39,625 bases of DNA from an uncultured Bacteroidia bacterium (GCA_902801205.1 CADCHE010000017.1:1-39625), one strand, 5' to 3'. Numbered from the stretch's first letter, positions 21,138 through 29,270 are shown. The notes: a model not told the origin generated them from the sequence alone. Made by a program: numbers and translations.

Positions 21138-22145
21138 ATGGCAAAGAACGATCACCTGATTGCCCTGACGGAGCGCTATAGGGAACTTGGAATCGACGCG
21201 CAGATAGACTACGAGAAGTTCTATCTGTATTCGATCATCACGCACTCCACGGCCATTGAAGGATCGACCGTGACGGAGATCGAGAACCAGCTGCTCTTCG
21301 ACGAGGGGATCACCGCAAAAGGCAGGACCCTTGTCGAGCAGATGATGAATCTCGATCTCAAGCAAGCCTACGAGGAAAGCATCCGCCTGGCCAGGCAGCA
21401 CGCGCCGATCACCGTCGACGTCCTGAAGAGTCTCTCCCGGCTGGTCATGCAGCACACCGGTACGACATACAAAACCGCGCTGGGCGAGTTCTCCTCCGCC
21501 AACGGAGACCTCAGACTGGTCAACGTCAGCGCCGGCGTCGGAGGGAAATCCTACCTGAGCTATCAGAAGGTTCCCACTCGTTTAAAGGAATTCTGCGATT
21601 GGATCAATGAGATGCGCTCCCGCGCCCTGTCCGCTGCTGAACGGTATGAACTCAGTTTCGAAGCGCACTACCGCCTGGTGACGATCCACCCGTGGGTGGA
21701 CGGGAACGGACGCATGGCACGGCTGATCATGAACCACATCCAGTTCGAATACGGACTGATTCCGGCCAAGATCCTCAAGGAGGACAAGGCCAGCTACATC
21801 AACGCGCTCATCGCGACCCGCGAGCAAGAGGATCTGAGCATTTTTAAGGACTTCATGGCCGGAGAGATGGCCAAGACGCTGTCGGACGACATCGCCGCCT
21901 TCCTAGCATCGACGGAAGCGTTCGTGAAGGAAAAGACATCCCCAAGGGGAAAGGGCACCAAACGCAGGGAGATGATCCTGGACCTTCTCAGGGAGCATCC
22001 GGAGTTTTCTGCAAGCAAGCTGGCGGCGGCTGTCGGAATCACGGCGAAAGGCGTCGAGCGACATCTGGCCCATCTGAAGGCTGCCGGCATCATCCGGCGG
22101 GAAGGCCCGGCCAAAGGAGGAAAGTGGGTCGTGGTTTCGGGATGA
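21138..22145 (+). CDS. Fic family protein with C-terminal winged helix
   Basis: The protein has 335 residues. The Fic core carries the active-site loop HPWVDGNGRMARLIMNH (HPFxxGNGRxxR form), with Pro and both Arg present. An N-terminal inhibitory motif STAIEGS fits the S/T-x-x-x-E-G/N pattern of class II Fic proteins and would block ATP gamma-phosphate binding until relieved. Residues about 275-335 form a winged helix: RREMILDLLREHPEFSASKLAAAVGITAKGVERHLAHLKAAGIIRREG. The family AMP-ylates or otherwise modifies proteins, and this layout is common in bacterial chromosomes. The winged helix and the repeats at its own promoter suggest autoregulation. The target is unknown. Confidence 0.93.
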   Translation: MAKNDHLIALTERYRELGIDAQIDYEKFYLYSIITHSTAIEGSTVTEIENQLLFDEGITAKGRTLVEQMMNLDLKQAYEESIRLARQHAPITVDVLKSLSRLVMQHTGTTYKTALGEFSSANGDLRLVNVSAGVGGKSYLSYQKVPTRLKEFCDWINEMRSRALSAAERYELSFEAHYRLVTIHPWVDGNGRMARLIMNHIQFEYGLIPAKILKEDKASYINALIATREQEDLSIFKDFMAGEMAKTLSDDIAAFLASTEAFVKEKTSPRGKGTKRREMILDLLREHPEFSASKLAAAVGITAKGVERHLAHLKAAGIIRREGPAKGGKWVVVSG

Positions 22146-22158
22146 GGGGAAGGGAGGG

Positions 22159-22311
22159 ATTCTGCAATTCATTAGGCGCATGAACCAGCCTTGCAGGGCC
22201 GTACAAGCGGGGTAGGTGTTACCAATGAGGTGATTTCTGGGCCATTGGTAACAGGGATGTGGCTCTGAGACGCCTGGAATGCGGGTAGGTGTCCTCACTG
22301 AATTGCAGAAT
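22159..22311. repeat. Nested inverted-repeat element (153 bp)
   Basis: ATTCTGCAATTCA (22159-22171) is repeated exactly inverted as TGAATTGCAGAAT (22299-22311). Inside it, TGTTACCAATG (22217-22227) and CATTGGTAACA (22243-22253) form a second perfect 11-bp inverted repeat with a 15-base loop. A direct repeat GGGTAGGTGT lies at 22209 and 22282. No gene is seen inside. The element begins 13 bases after the fic stop. It could be a MITE-like mobile repeat, a recombination site or a structured RNA. Confidence 0.6.
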
Positions 22312-22340
22312 GGTGCAGCGGGGCGCGGCGGCAGGCAAGC

Positions 22341-22720
22341 GGCGCGGCCGGCGGCCATCCCTCACTCACCAGGGATTCCGCGGCGCGGCCAAAGGCCGCT
22401 TGCGCTATCCCTTCTCGCTCGCCGCGGGGCGAACAACATCACTCTCCGGGGATTCCGCTCCCTACGGTCGCGCTATCCCTCCTCGCTCGCCGCGGGGCCC
22501 TTGCAAAAGGAGAAAGGGTGGAAAAAGACGCGCGGCCGGAGGCCGCTGGCGTTTTTTGCCGGCCGACCGCAGGGACATTCCTCACTCACCAAGGGATTCC
22601 GCTCCCTACGGTCGCGCTATCCCTTCTCGCTCGCCGCGGGGCCCTGGCAAAAGGTGGAAGAGCGGAAATCGGCTCTGCGCGGCCGGCGGCCGCTTGCGCT
22701 TTTTCGCCGTCCGGCCCTTA
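22341..22720. repeat. Composite GC-rich intergenic repeat array
   Basis: Two motifs recur. Motif A (GGGATTCCGCTCCCTACGG, continuing through CGCGCTATCCCTTCTCGCTC and CGCCGCGGGG) occurs near 22372, 22449 and 22593, the first copy diverged. Motif B (GCGCGGCCGGCGGCC or close variants) occurs near 22342, 22530 and 22677. CTCACTCACC precedes two of the A copies. Motif A starts with GGGAT and ends with ATCCC within 31 bases, so it can form a hairpin. Long open frames here are products of the repeats, not genes. I see nothing else in 22146-22750. Confidence 0.6.
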
Positions 22721-22750
22721 CGAAAGCGAGCTTTCGACGGGCCGGCCATC

Positions 22751-22780
22751 AAAAAAGCGCCGCAGCTTTCGCTGCGGCGC
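22751..22780 (-). terminator. Intrinsic terminator after tRNA-Ser
   Basis: On the minus strand a perfect 10-bp stem GCGCCGCAGC/GCTGCGGCGC with a GAAA tetraloop is followed by six T residues. It lies 23 bases past the tRNA 3' end. The stem and tail are as strong as any in the window. Confidence 0.88.
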
Positions 22781-22802
22781 CATTTCCTTTTTCTTCCTTT
22801 TG

Positions 22803-22889
22803 CGGTGAGTGAGGGATTCGAACCCCCGATACGCTCACACGTACACCTGTTTTCGAGGCAGGCTCCTTCAACCACTCGGACAACTCACC
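22803..22889 (-). tRNA. tRNA-Ser (anticodon CGA)
   Basis: The gene has 87 bases. The acceptor stem is GGTGAGT (5' end at 22889) paired with ACTCACC, and the discriminator base is G at 22803. The D arm is TCCGAGTGGTTGAAGGA. The anticodon loop is CTCGAAA, giving anticodon CGA for Ser UCG codons. A long variable arm (TGTACGTGTGAGCGTATC) and the T arm GGGGGTTCGAATCCC are typical of tRNA-Ser. CCA is not encoded. The anticodon stem has a C-A mismatch at its loop end (31-39). It follows the MscS gene on the same strand after 115 bases and has its own promoter-like box. Confidence 0.95.
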
Positions 22890-22904
22890 AGTCGTATCCG
22901 GGTG

Positions 22905-22912
22905 CAAAAATA
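22905..22912 (-). promoter_or_regulatory. -7 box (TATTTTTG) for tRNA-Ser
   Basis: TATTTTTG on the minus strand lies 15 bases before the mature tRNA 5' end. A second TTTG is 12 bases further upstream, which is too close for a standard -33 box. Confidence 0.5.
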
Positions 22913-22926
22913 CAAAAATTCCGACA

Positions 22927-22981
22927 AAAAAGAAAAAAAGTAAAAGATGCGCCCGGGATGGGCGGGAATCTCCCCGGGGAG
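22927..22981 (-). terminator. Probable terminator of the MscS operon
   Basis: After the MscS stop on the minus strand come a palindrome CTCCCCGGGGAG (22970-22981), then a short stem GCCC-ATCCC-GGGC (22951-22963), then a T-rich stretch with a run of seven T. The stems are weak, so some transcripts may read into the tRNA. The 22890-23004 gap holds only this and the tRNA promoter. Confidence 0.4.
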
Positions 22982-23004
22982 GGAGAACCCTTCCATGCCG
23001 GGGA

Positions 23005-25683
23005 TTATTCCGGCCGGGTGGTGCCGGGCGCTTCTTTGATGTAGACGTCCTGCTGGGGGAACGGGATCTGGATACCGTTCTTGTTCAGGGCGTTGTAGAT
23101 GATCTCGTTGGCGGAGGATATGTAGTTGTAGCGCTCTTCAACGAGGACGTACTGCTTCACGAGGAGATCGACGCTGCTTTCGCCGAAGCCGTTGAGGGTC
23201 ACTTTGACGCCGTACTTCTCGTCAACGATGCGGCGGCCGAACTTGTCGCGGCGGCCCAGGGGGCGCAGGGCGGAAAGGAGGACTTTGCGCACCTGGTCGA
23301 TGTCGGTGCCGTAGGCAACGCCGACGGGGATGGCGATGTACTCGTAGGAGTGGTTGCGGGTGAGGTTCTTGAAGTTCTTGGCGAAGAGGGCGCTGTTCGG
23401 GAAGACGATCTGGCTGCCGTCGATGGCGACGATCTGCGTGCTCTGGTAGTTGATGTTGTCCACCACGCCGCGGATGCCGTCACATTCGATGTAGTCACCG
23501 GTGCGGAGACGGCCGGACATGAGCTGGACGCCATAGAAGAAGTTGTTCAGGATGTCTTTCATCGCGAAGCCGAGGCCGGCGGCGAGGCCGGCGGTGACGA
23601 CGGAAAGGGAGGAGGTAGGAATCTTCAGGAGGAGGATCGTGGCGATGACGTAGGAACCCCAGACGAGGATGCCGATCAGGTTGTTGGCGAGGGTGAGGTT
23701 GACGTCGGCACGTCGCACGAGGCCCGTCTCGCTCTTGGCCATCTCACCGTGCAGCTTGAAGATGCGGTAGAAGGCCTTGGCGGCGTAGGCGATGTAGCGG
23801 AAGATGAAGAACAGGGCAACACCGGTCAGGATCTTGGAGAGGGACAGCTGGATCAGCTTGTAGTTCAGGAAGGGGTGGTAGAACACGGTCTTGCAGACTT
23901 CGGTCAGGTCGAAAACCTTGGCGGCCATGAAGAAACAGAAGGGAATCGACAGGATCGAGACGAGCGGAAGGACGACCATCTCGACAAAGTCGTACAGCCA
24001 GGTCACTTCAATGGTGGAGCCGCGGTCGACGGTGGTGAGATTCTGGTTCTTGATGCGGTAGGCGCGGGCACGTTTATTGATAGCGCTGCGCCAGTATTTC
24101 TTCAGAAGGAAGTCGATGGCGAGGATCAGCTGGATCGCGGTGAACTGGAAGATCCACCAGATGTAGAACTGCAGGCCGAGGAGCACATAGCCCGCAATGG
24201 CCATGACGAGGGCGATGGCGGTAACGACCAGCGAGATCTGCGAGAAGGTGCGGTCGACCTTCGGAACGGAATACCCGTTGCGGCGGATGGCACGGACCTG
24301 CCAGCAGCAGAAGAGCAGGAGCAGCGGGGGGAAGACCAGGGTGATCAGGCTGTTCGGGATGAAAATGATGCGAAAGGCGATCACCAGCATGCCCAGCAGC
24401 ATGACGGGAGTATACAGGCGCATGCCGCCGGAGAACTGGTCGCCGCCGTAGCGGACGAGCATCGACAGGAGGATGGCCAGGAGCAGCAGTGCATACTCGA
24501 GTACCAGGGTGGAGGCCATCGTGAAGAAGTGGGCGGAGGCGAACAGGGGCCGGAGCAAAAGCAGGGCGAGGACGAAGATCAGCACGGCCGCGAACATCAG
24601 CAGGGTGAACTTGCGCTTCCGGAAACCTTCGGTGCGGAAGTACTTCACTTTGCGGAGCGCCAGCCGGATGATCAGGTTGCTCAGAAGGATGGCAACGGCC
24701 AGGTAGAAGAGGATGATGAAGGAGAAGCCGATGACGATCGGGCCGCTCCATTCGCTCTTCGTCTCGGAGAACAGCGAGGAGCCATACTTGTCGACAGCGT
24801 CGCGCCAGGCGCGGGTGCTGTACCACTTCCAGCGGCTCAGGATGCGGAAGAAACTCCCCTGCCCGTCCACGAAGATCTTCTTCTGTACCAGGGCATAGCG
24901 TTCCTGGGCGTAGTCGTAGGCTTCCTTCAGGCGGCGGTCGGCCGACTCATAGTGCTGGTTGTCCTGCACCAGGTGGTCGCGCGCTTCCGTGAAGGAGGCG
25001 AGCAACCGGTCGGCGTAGAAGAGGCAGGAGTCGCGGTCTTCCAGGGCCTTGTCGGCCAGGTAGAAGTCCTCGCGTGCCACCGTGTCTTCCTGTGACACAT
25101 TCTTGCGGATGAAGCCGAAAATGCCGTTGGAAACCGGTGCAGCTGGGATGATGTGTCCCTTCAGGGCGAGCGCCAGGGAATCGAGCATGCCGGGGCCGAG
25201 GCTGTCGGGAATCTCCACCAGCTCCGGCGGCAGAAGCTTCAGGGCAGCGACCAGGCGGCCGTAGCGATCGATCTCCACGTCAAGATGCTGGATGATGTTG
25301 TCGTACGGGGCGCGGCTCTCCGTAAAATGGCGGTACTGGTCCGTCACCTGCTGCAGGGCATACGTCAGGTCGAAGGTGAAGTCCTGCTTCTGCGAATACA
25401 GCATCAGCGAGAGTTCATTGCAGCTGTCGATCAGCCGGAGCAGTTCCGCGTGCTGGCGGTATTCCTGCTGCCGGTAATAGGCGCTTGTCTTCTCCTGCTG
25501 CCCGTAGGCTTTCGCCAGTTCGAAGCGAAGCACGTGCAGGGTGCGCGCCAGATCTCGTTCATTGAATACGGCGCGGGAGGTGAATGCGGGCGCCAGCAGG
25601 CCGAGAAGGGCCAGCATCCAGGGCAGGATCCTGCGTCTGAAGAAGGGAATAGGCATCATCGTTGTCGTCGGTTGAATCGTCAT
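23005..25683 (-). CDS. Large mechanosensitive channel, MscS family
   Basis: The protein has 892 residues, far longer than E. coli MscS (286) and nearer the MscK/MscM layout. A signal or first helix (RRILPWMLALLGLLAPAF) precedes a periplasmic helical domain of about 280 residues rich in Gln, Arg and Tyr. About ten hydrophobic segments follow from about residue 310. The pore-lining TM3 is SLSVVTAGLAAGLGFAMKDI, then NNFFYGVQLMSGRLRTGDYIECDGIRGVV as the MscS beta domain, FPNSALFAKNFKNLTRN, and a C-terminal alpha/beta cap. It opens under membrane tension to release solutes. Its ATG overlaps the stop of the GH3 gene (ATGA), so translation is coupled. Confidence 0.93.
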   Translation of the reverse strand: MTIQPTTTMMPIPFFRRRILPWMLALLGLLAPAFTSRAVFNERDLARTLHVLRFELAKAYGQQEKTSAYYRQQEYRQHAELLRLIDSCNELSLMLYSQKQDFTFDLTYALQQVTDQYRHFTESRAPYDNIIQHLDVEIDRYGRLVAALKLLPPELVEIPDSLGPGMLDSLALALKGHIIPAAPVSNGIFGFIRKNVSQEDTVAREDFYLADKALEDRDSCLFYADRLLASFTEARDHLVQDNQHYESADRRLKEAYDYAQERYALVQKKIFVDGQGSFFRILSRWKWYSTRAWRDAVDKYGSSLFSETKSEWSGPIVIGFSFIILFYLAVAILLSNLIIRLALRKVKYFRTEGFRKRKFTLLMFAAVLIFVLALLLLRPLFASAHFFTMASTLVLEYALLLLAILLSMLVRYGGDQFSGGMRLYTPVMLLGMLVIAFRIIFIPNSLITLVFPPLLLLFCCWQVRAIRRNGYSVPKVDRTFSQISLVVTAIALVMAIAGYVLLGLQFYIWWIFQFTAIQLILAIDFLLKKYWRSAINKRARAYRIKNQNLTTVDRGSTIEVTWLYDFVEMVVLPLVSILSIPFCFFMAAKVFDLTEVCKTVFYHPFLNYKLIQLSLSKILTGVALFFIFRYIAYAAKAFYRIFKLHGEMAKSETGLVRRADVNLTLANNLIGILVWGSYVIATILLLKIPTSSLSVVTAGLAAGLGFAMKDILNNFFYGVQLMSGRLRTGDYIECDGIRGVVDNINYQSTQIVAIDGSQIVFPNSALFAKNFKNLTRNHSYEYIAIPVGVAYGTDIDQVRKVLLSALRPLGRRDKFGRRIVDEKYGVKVTLNGFGESSVDLLVKQYVLVEERYNYISSANEIIYNALNKNGIQIPFPQQDVYIKEAPGTTRPE

Positions 25684-28004
25684 TTAAACAAGGACTCGCA
25701 AGTCCCGGAGCAGGTTGCCAGCAGGGAAAGGCCGCCGCAGGAGAAGCGGAAGTCCCCTTCCTCGAGCCGCCACTGTCCGTCCGCGCCGACGAAGGCGAGG
25801 TCGGTGGCGGGAAGGGTGAACCGAACGGTCGTCTGCTCGCCGGGGGCGAGGGCAACCTTGTCGAAGGCGCGCAGGCGCTTCACATCGGGAACGAGCGAAG
25901 CGACCAGGTCGCTGGAATAGAGCAGGACGGCCTCTTTGCCGAAGTGCCGGCCGGCGTTGCGGACCGTCACCTCGAAGGACAGCGTGTCTGCGGGGGCGAA
26001 GGCGCCGCCGTTCAAGCAGCGGAAATCGGAATAGGCGAACTCCGTGTAACTCAGGCCGAAACCGAAGGGCCACTGGACATCCATCACGGCGTCGTAGTTG
26101 TACTCCCCTGCCATCATCTCGCGGTGTTCGGACACCTTGTAGTCATAGGTGTGGAGCGAGGCGCTCCGGCGGGGATAGGTGAACGGCAGGCGGCCGCTGA
26201 AGTTTTCTTCACCGCTCAGCAGCGAAGCGAGGGCGTCGCCGCCGTAGTTGCCGGGCAGGAAGATGTCGACAACGGCGCGGCAGAGGGGCTCCACGTCGGA
26301 AACGAGGCGGGGCCGTCCCTCGTTCAAGATGAGGACGACGGGCTTGCCCGTGGCGGCGAGCGCCTTGACCAGGGCGCGCTGCCCGTCGGAAAGGGCGAGG
26401 TCGTCCAGGTTGCCGTTCGTCTCGCAATAGGCGTTCTCGCCGACACAGCAGACGACCACGTCGCAGCGGGCGGCCGCAGCGACGGCCCGGGAAATACCGG
26501 CGGCGTCTTCCTCCCACCATTTGCCGTCTTCCTTGTACGTGACGCCACGCTCCAGGCGGACATTCTCCGCGCCGAAGGTCTGTGCCAGGGCTTCGTAGAT
26601 GGTGTTGCAGTCACCGGCGTACAGGTCCCCGCTCCCCTGCCAGGTGTACGTCCAGCCGCCGTTCAGGGCCCGCATGGAATGTGCGTTCGGTCCGGTGACG
26701 AGGATGCGCGTGCCGTAGTCGAGCGGCAGCAGGTTGCGCTCGTTCTTCAGCAGGACGGCAGATTCGACGGCCGCCGCAAGGGAGGCCTGCTGGAATTCCA
26801 TCCCGCCGAAGCGGTCATAGCCGGAGACATCCCAGGTCGGCGTGTCGAAGAGCCCGAGGCGGAACTTCAGGCGCAGGATGCGTCGTACGGCGTCGTCGAC
26901 CCGGGCGGCGGGGATACGTCCCGCGCGTACCAGCGCAGCGATGCGCTCCGCCACGGCCGGATCGTAAGGTTCCATGACCAGGTCCACGCCGGCGTTGATG
27001 CCCATGCAAAGGGCCTCGTCTTCGTCGGCGGCCACGTGGTCACGCTGCCAGAGGTTGTCGAGGTCGGCCCAGTCGGTGACGATGAGGCCGTCCCAGGAGA
27101 GTTCCTCCTTGGTCCACTGCGTGAGCCAGGTCCGCGACGCGTGGACGGGCATGCCGTTCACCGCTCCGGAATTCGCCATCAGGGAGACGGCGCCGGAGCA
27201 CAAGCTGGCCCGGAAAGGCTGGAAATACTTTTCACGCAGCTCCGGCTCGGGGACCCGGGCGGGTGTCCGGTCCTTCCCGGACGTCGGCACGCCGTAAGCC
27301 AGATAGTGCTTGACGCAGGCGCCGACATGGAGCGCGTCGATATGGTCGGGGTCGTCCCCCTGCAGCCCGCGGACGGCGGAAACAGCCATCTCGGACGACA
27401 GGAAGGCATCTTCTCCCCAGCTTTCCCACATGCGCGGCCAGCGGGGGTCGCGACCCAGGTCCATCGTCGGGGCGAAGATCCAGGGGACCATCGCAGCGCG
27501 GGTCTCATAGGCGGTGGCCTCCCCCATCTTGCGGGCGAACTGCCGGTCAAAGGTTGCGGCCACGGCGATCTCCTGCGGGAAGAGGGTGGCATCGGAGATA
27601 TAGCTGGCCCCGTGGATCATGTCCAGGCCATACAGAATGGGAATGCCAATCTCTTCCAGGGCGATTCCCTGGAGGATGCGGACATTCTCCGCCGTCAAGT
27701 CGCGCGTTCGGGCGGTGTCCGCGAAGGTGTTCAGCACCGACCCGATCCTGTACTGCCCGAAGATGCGCCGGACAGCGGCGGTGTCAAGCTGCGGGGAATG
27801 CGGCAAGGTGAACGCGGACATCGTAATCTGGACCATCTGGCCGGCTTTTTCTTCCAGGGACATGCGTGCGAGGACGCTGTCCACACGGGCCTCCAGGGGG
27901 CTGCGGCCGGCGGATGCCCCGGCGCCCCTGCGGCATCCGGCGGGCACGATGCACAGCAACAGGAGGGCCGGCAGCCACAGGAATATGCTTTTTCTATTCT
28001 TCAT
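25680..28004 (-). CDS. bglX: Glycoside hydrolase family 3 beta-glucosidase-like lipoprotein
   Basis: The protein has 774 residues, the usual length for BglX-type enzymes. A lipoprotein signal ends at Cys24 (VPAGC). The GH3 TIM-barrel domain (about 35-390) contains LEEKAGQMVQITM, FAPTMDLGRDPRWPRMWESWGEDAF, the HYLAYG strand and the nucleophile motif GLIVTDWADLDNLW. The C-terminal alpha/beta domain (about 420-640) has RILVTGPNAHSMRALNGGWTYTW and VVCCVGENAYCETNGNLDDLAL. A fibronectin-III-like domain ends the protein (FGFGLSYTEFAYSD on). It hydrolyses terminal beta-glucose or xylose from oligosaccharides, probably in the periplasm. The symbol is by similarity of layout. It overlaps the M23 gene by 11 bases and the MscS gene by 4. 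Confidence 0.92.
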   Translation of the reverse strand: MKNRKSIFLWLPALLLLCIVPAGCRRGAGASAGRSPLEARVDSVLARMSLEEKAGQMVQITMSAFTLPHSPQLDTAAVRRIFGQYRIGSVLNTFADTARTRDLTAENVRILQGIALEEIGIPILYGLDMIHGASYISDATLFPQEIAVAATFDRQFARKMGEATAYETRAAMVPWIFAPTMDLGRDPRWPRMWESWGEDAFLSSEMAVSAVRGLQGDDPDHIDALHVGACVKHYLAYGVPTSGKDRTPARVPEPELREKYFQPFRASLCSGAVSLMANSGAVNGMPVHASRTWLTQWTKEELSWDGLIVTDWADLDNLWQRDHVAADEDEALCMGINAGVDLVMEPYDPAVAERIAALVRAGRIPAARVDDAVRRILRLKFRLGLFDTPTWDVSGYDRFGGMEFQQASLAAAVESAVLLKNERNLLPLDYGTRILVTGPNAHSMRALNGGWTYTWQGSGDLYAGDCNTIYEALAQTFGAENVRLERGVTYKEDGKWWEEDAAGISRAVAAAARCDVVVCCVGENAYCETNGNLDDLALSDGQRALVKALAATGKPVVLILNEGRPRLVSDVEPLCRAVVDIFLPGNYGGDALASLLSGEENFSGRLPFTYPRRSASLHTYDYKVSEHREMMAGEYNYDAVMDVQWPFGFGLSYTEFAYSDFRCLNGGAFAPADTLSFEVTVRNAGRHFGKEAVLLYSSDLVASLVPDVKRLRAFDKVALAPGEQTTVRFTLPATDLAFVGADGQWRLEEGDFRFSCGGLSLLATCSGTCESLFK

Positions 28005-29256
28005 GCGGAATATCTGTATGCGTTGAATCCAAGGGAGAAGGGGTGGTTTCCAGCAGGGAATCGAGGTGGTGCCGGTAGCGGCGGGCCACCGAATCCAGGG
28101 CCGGAAGATAAACTTTCGCGAGCGGCTCGGAAGGAGGCGAGACCAGGGTCAGCGGATTGACCGGCGTCCCGTTCTTCCAGACGCGGAAATCGAGGTGCGG
28201 GCCGGTCGACACACCGGTCGAACCGACATAGCCGATCACCTGTCCCTGGGCGACGTGTACGCCGGCCCGGATGCCTTTCGCAAAGCGCGACAGATGGAGA
28301 TAGGCCGAAGTATACACCCCGTTGTGCTTGATCTTGACGGTATTGCCGCCCCCGCCGGCCCACCCGGCACTGAGCACCGTCCCGTTTCCGATCGCACGGA
28401 CGGGCGTCCCCGTCGGAGCGGCGTAATCGACGGCCGTATGCGGCTTCACCTTGCCGCTGACGGGATGCCGCCGGTGGTAAGAGAAACCGGAGCTGATGCG
28501 GGTGAACTGGAGCGGTGCCTTGAGGAAGGCCTTCTTCAGGCTGGCTCCGTCCGGGGCCCAGTAGCGGCCCGAGCCGTCGCCCGGATCGAAAAAGACGGCG
28601 GGAAGCTCCTTCCCGTCACGGATGAACTCGGCGTACCAGAGCGAATCCACGGCGACGACCTCGTCCTCACAGACACACTGGCTGTACAGGGCACGGAAAC
28701 GGTCACCCTCCTGCAGGCCGAAGAAATCGACGGACCATTCGTAGACATCCTCCAGGGAAACGATCAGCAGGGGGGAAACGTCGACCCGGCGCAAGTCGTT
28801 CCAGAGGGAGGAAGTAATCGGAATATCCACTGCCTTGACCTGCCGTTCCACGGGCCGTTCGTAACGCCAGACGGACAGCGAGTCGGTGCACCGGAAGATG
28901 ATCCGGGCGATCCGGTCCTGTTCGTAGACGAGATAGCGGAGCGAATCACCTTCATAGTAAGCGTCGTAATGGTTTCCGGCTCGGAGCTTGCGGACATCGA
29001 ACACCGTGTCGCAGGCCTGCACGAGTGAGGCCGAGACGGATTGGCCGGCGCCGAGGCGGACGAGCAGCGCCGCCAGGGTCTCCCCCGTACCGACCGTTCC
29101 GCCCGTGGCGGAGAGGGAATCCGGGCAGAATCCCATCGGCCAGGAAACGGGTTCAGGTGTTTCCCCGACCGGCACCGTACGGCGGCAGCCGGACAGAAGA
29201 AGGGCCACGATCATCCCCGCGCCCAGGATGAAAAGACTTTTTCGAAAAACGTCCAT
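27994..29256 (-). CDS. M23 family metallopeptidase (peptidoglycan hydrolase) lipoprotein
   Basis: The protein has 420 residues from ATG 29256. A lipoprotein signal ends at Cys24 (LLLSGC). A long N-terminal region (about 25-260) has OapA/LysM-like spacing without clear motifs. The M23 domain (about 270-380) starts RISSGFSYHRRHPVSGKVKPHTAVDYAAPTGTPV, with the H-x-x-x-D zinc ligands. It continues with VKIKHNGVYTSAYLHLSRF and GSTGVSTGPHLDFRVW. The last motif is HLD, not HLH, so the usual third ligand His is Asp; this variant is common in Bacteroidota. It cuts peptide cross-bridges of the cell wall. It leads the unit with GH3 and MscS. Its promoter box lies 7 bases before the ATG. Confidence 0.9.
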   Translation of the reverse strand: MDVFRKSLFILGAGMIVALLLSGCRRTVPVGETPEPVSWPMGFCPDSLSATGGTVGTGETLAALLVRLGAGQSVSASLVQACDTVFDVRKLRAGNHYDAYYEGDSLRYLVYEQDRIARIIFRCTDSLSVWRYERPVERQVKAVDIPITSSLWNDLRRVDVSPLLIVSLEDVYEWSVDFFGLQEGDRFRALYSQCVCEDEVVAVDSLWYAEFIRDGKELPAVFFDPGDGSGRYWAPDGASLKKAFLKAPLQFTRISSGFSYHRRHPVSGKVKPHTAVDYAAPTGTPVRAIGNGTVLSAGWAGGGGNTVKIKHNGVYTSAYLHLSRFAKGIRAGVHVAQGQVIGYVGSTGVSTGPHLDFRVWKNGTPVNPLTLVSPPSEPLAKVYLPALDSVARRYRHHLDSLLETTPSPLDSTHTDIPHEE

Positions 29257-29262
29257 ATCATA

Positions 29263-29270
29263 CAAAAATA
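29263..29270 (-). promoter_or_regulatory. -7 box (TATTTTTG) for the M23-GH3-MscS unit
   Basis: TATTTTTG on the minus strand ends 6 bases before the ATG at 29256, so the leader would be absent or only a few bases long. No TTTG is seen at the -33 distance, so the call is weaker than the others. Confidence 0.4.

Noticed and set aside
22279-23044. Two long overlapping plus-strand frames across the repeat array and tRNA
   Set aside because: They repeat the same Arg/Pro/Ser-rich segments because they translate the GC-rich DNA repeats, and one runs through the tRNA gene in antisense. No domain or signal is present.
23350-25095. Long plus-strand frame opposite the MscS gene
   Set aside because: It is an antisense shadow of a GC-rich gene, very rich in Glu, Asp, Gly and Gln, with no family motif, while the minus strand has an unmistakable MscS protein.
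25662-28160. 832-codon plus-strand frame opposite the GH3 gene
   Set aside because: The GH3 motifs on the minus strand are clear, and the plus frame has low-complexity Gly/Val/Glu composition typical of antisense frames at high GC.
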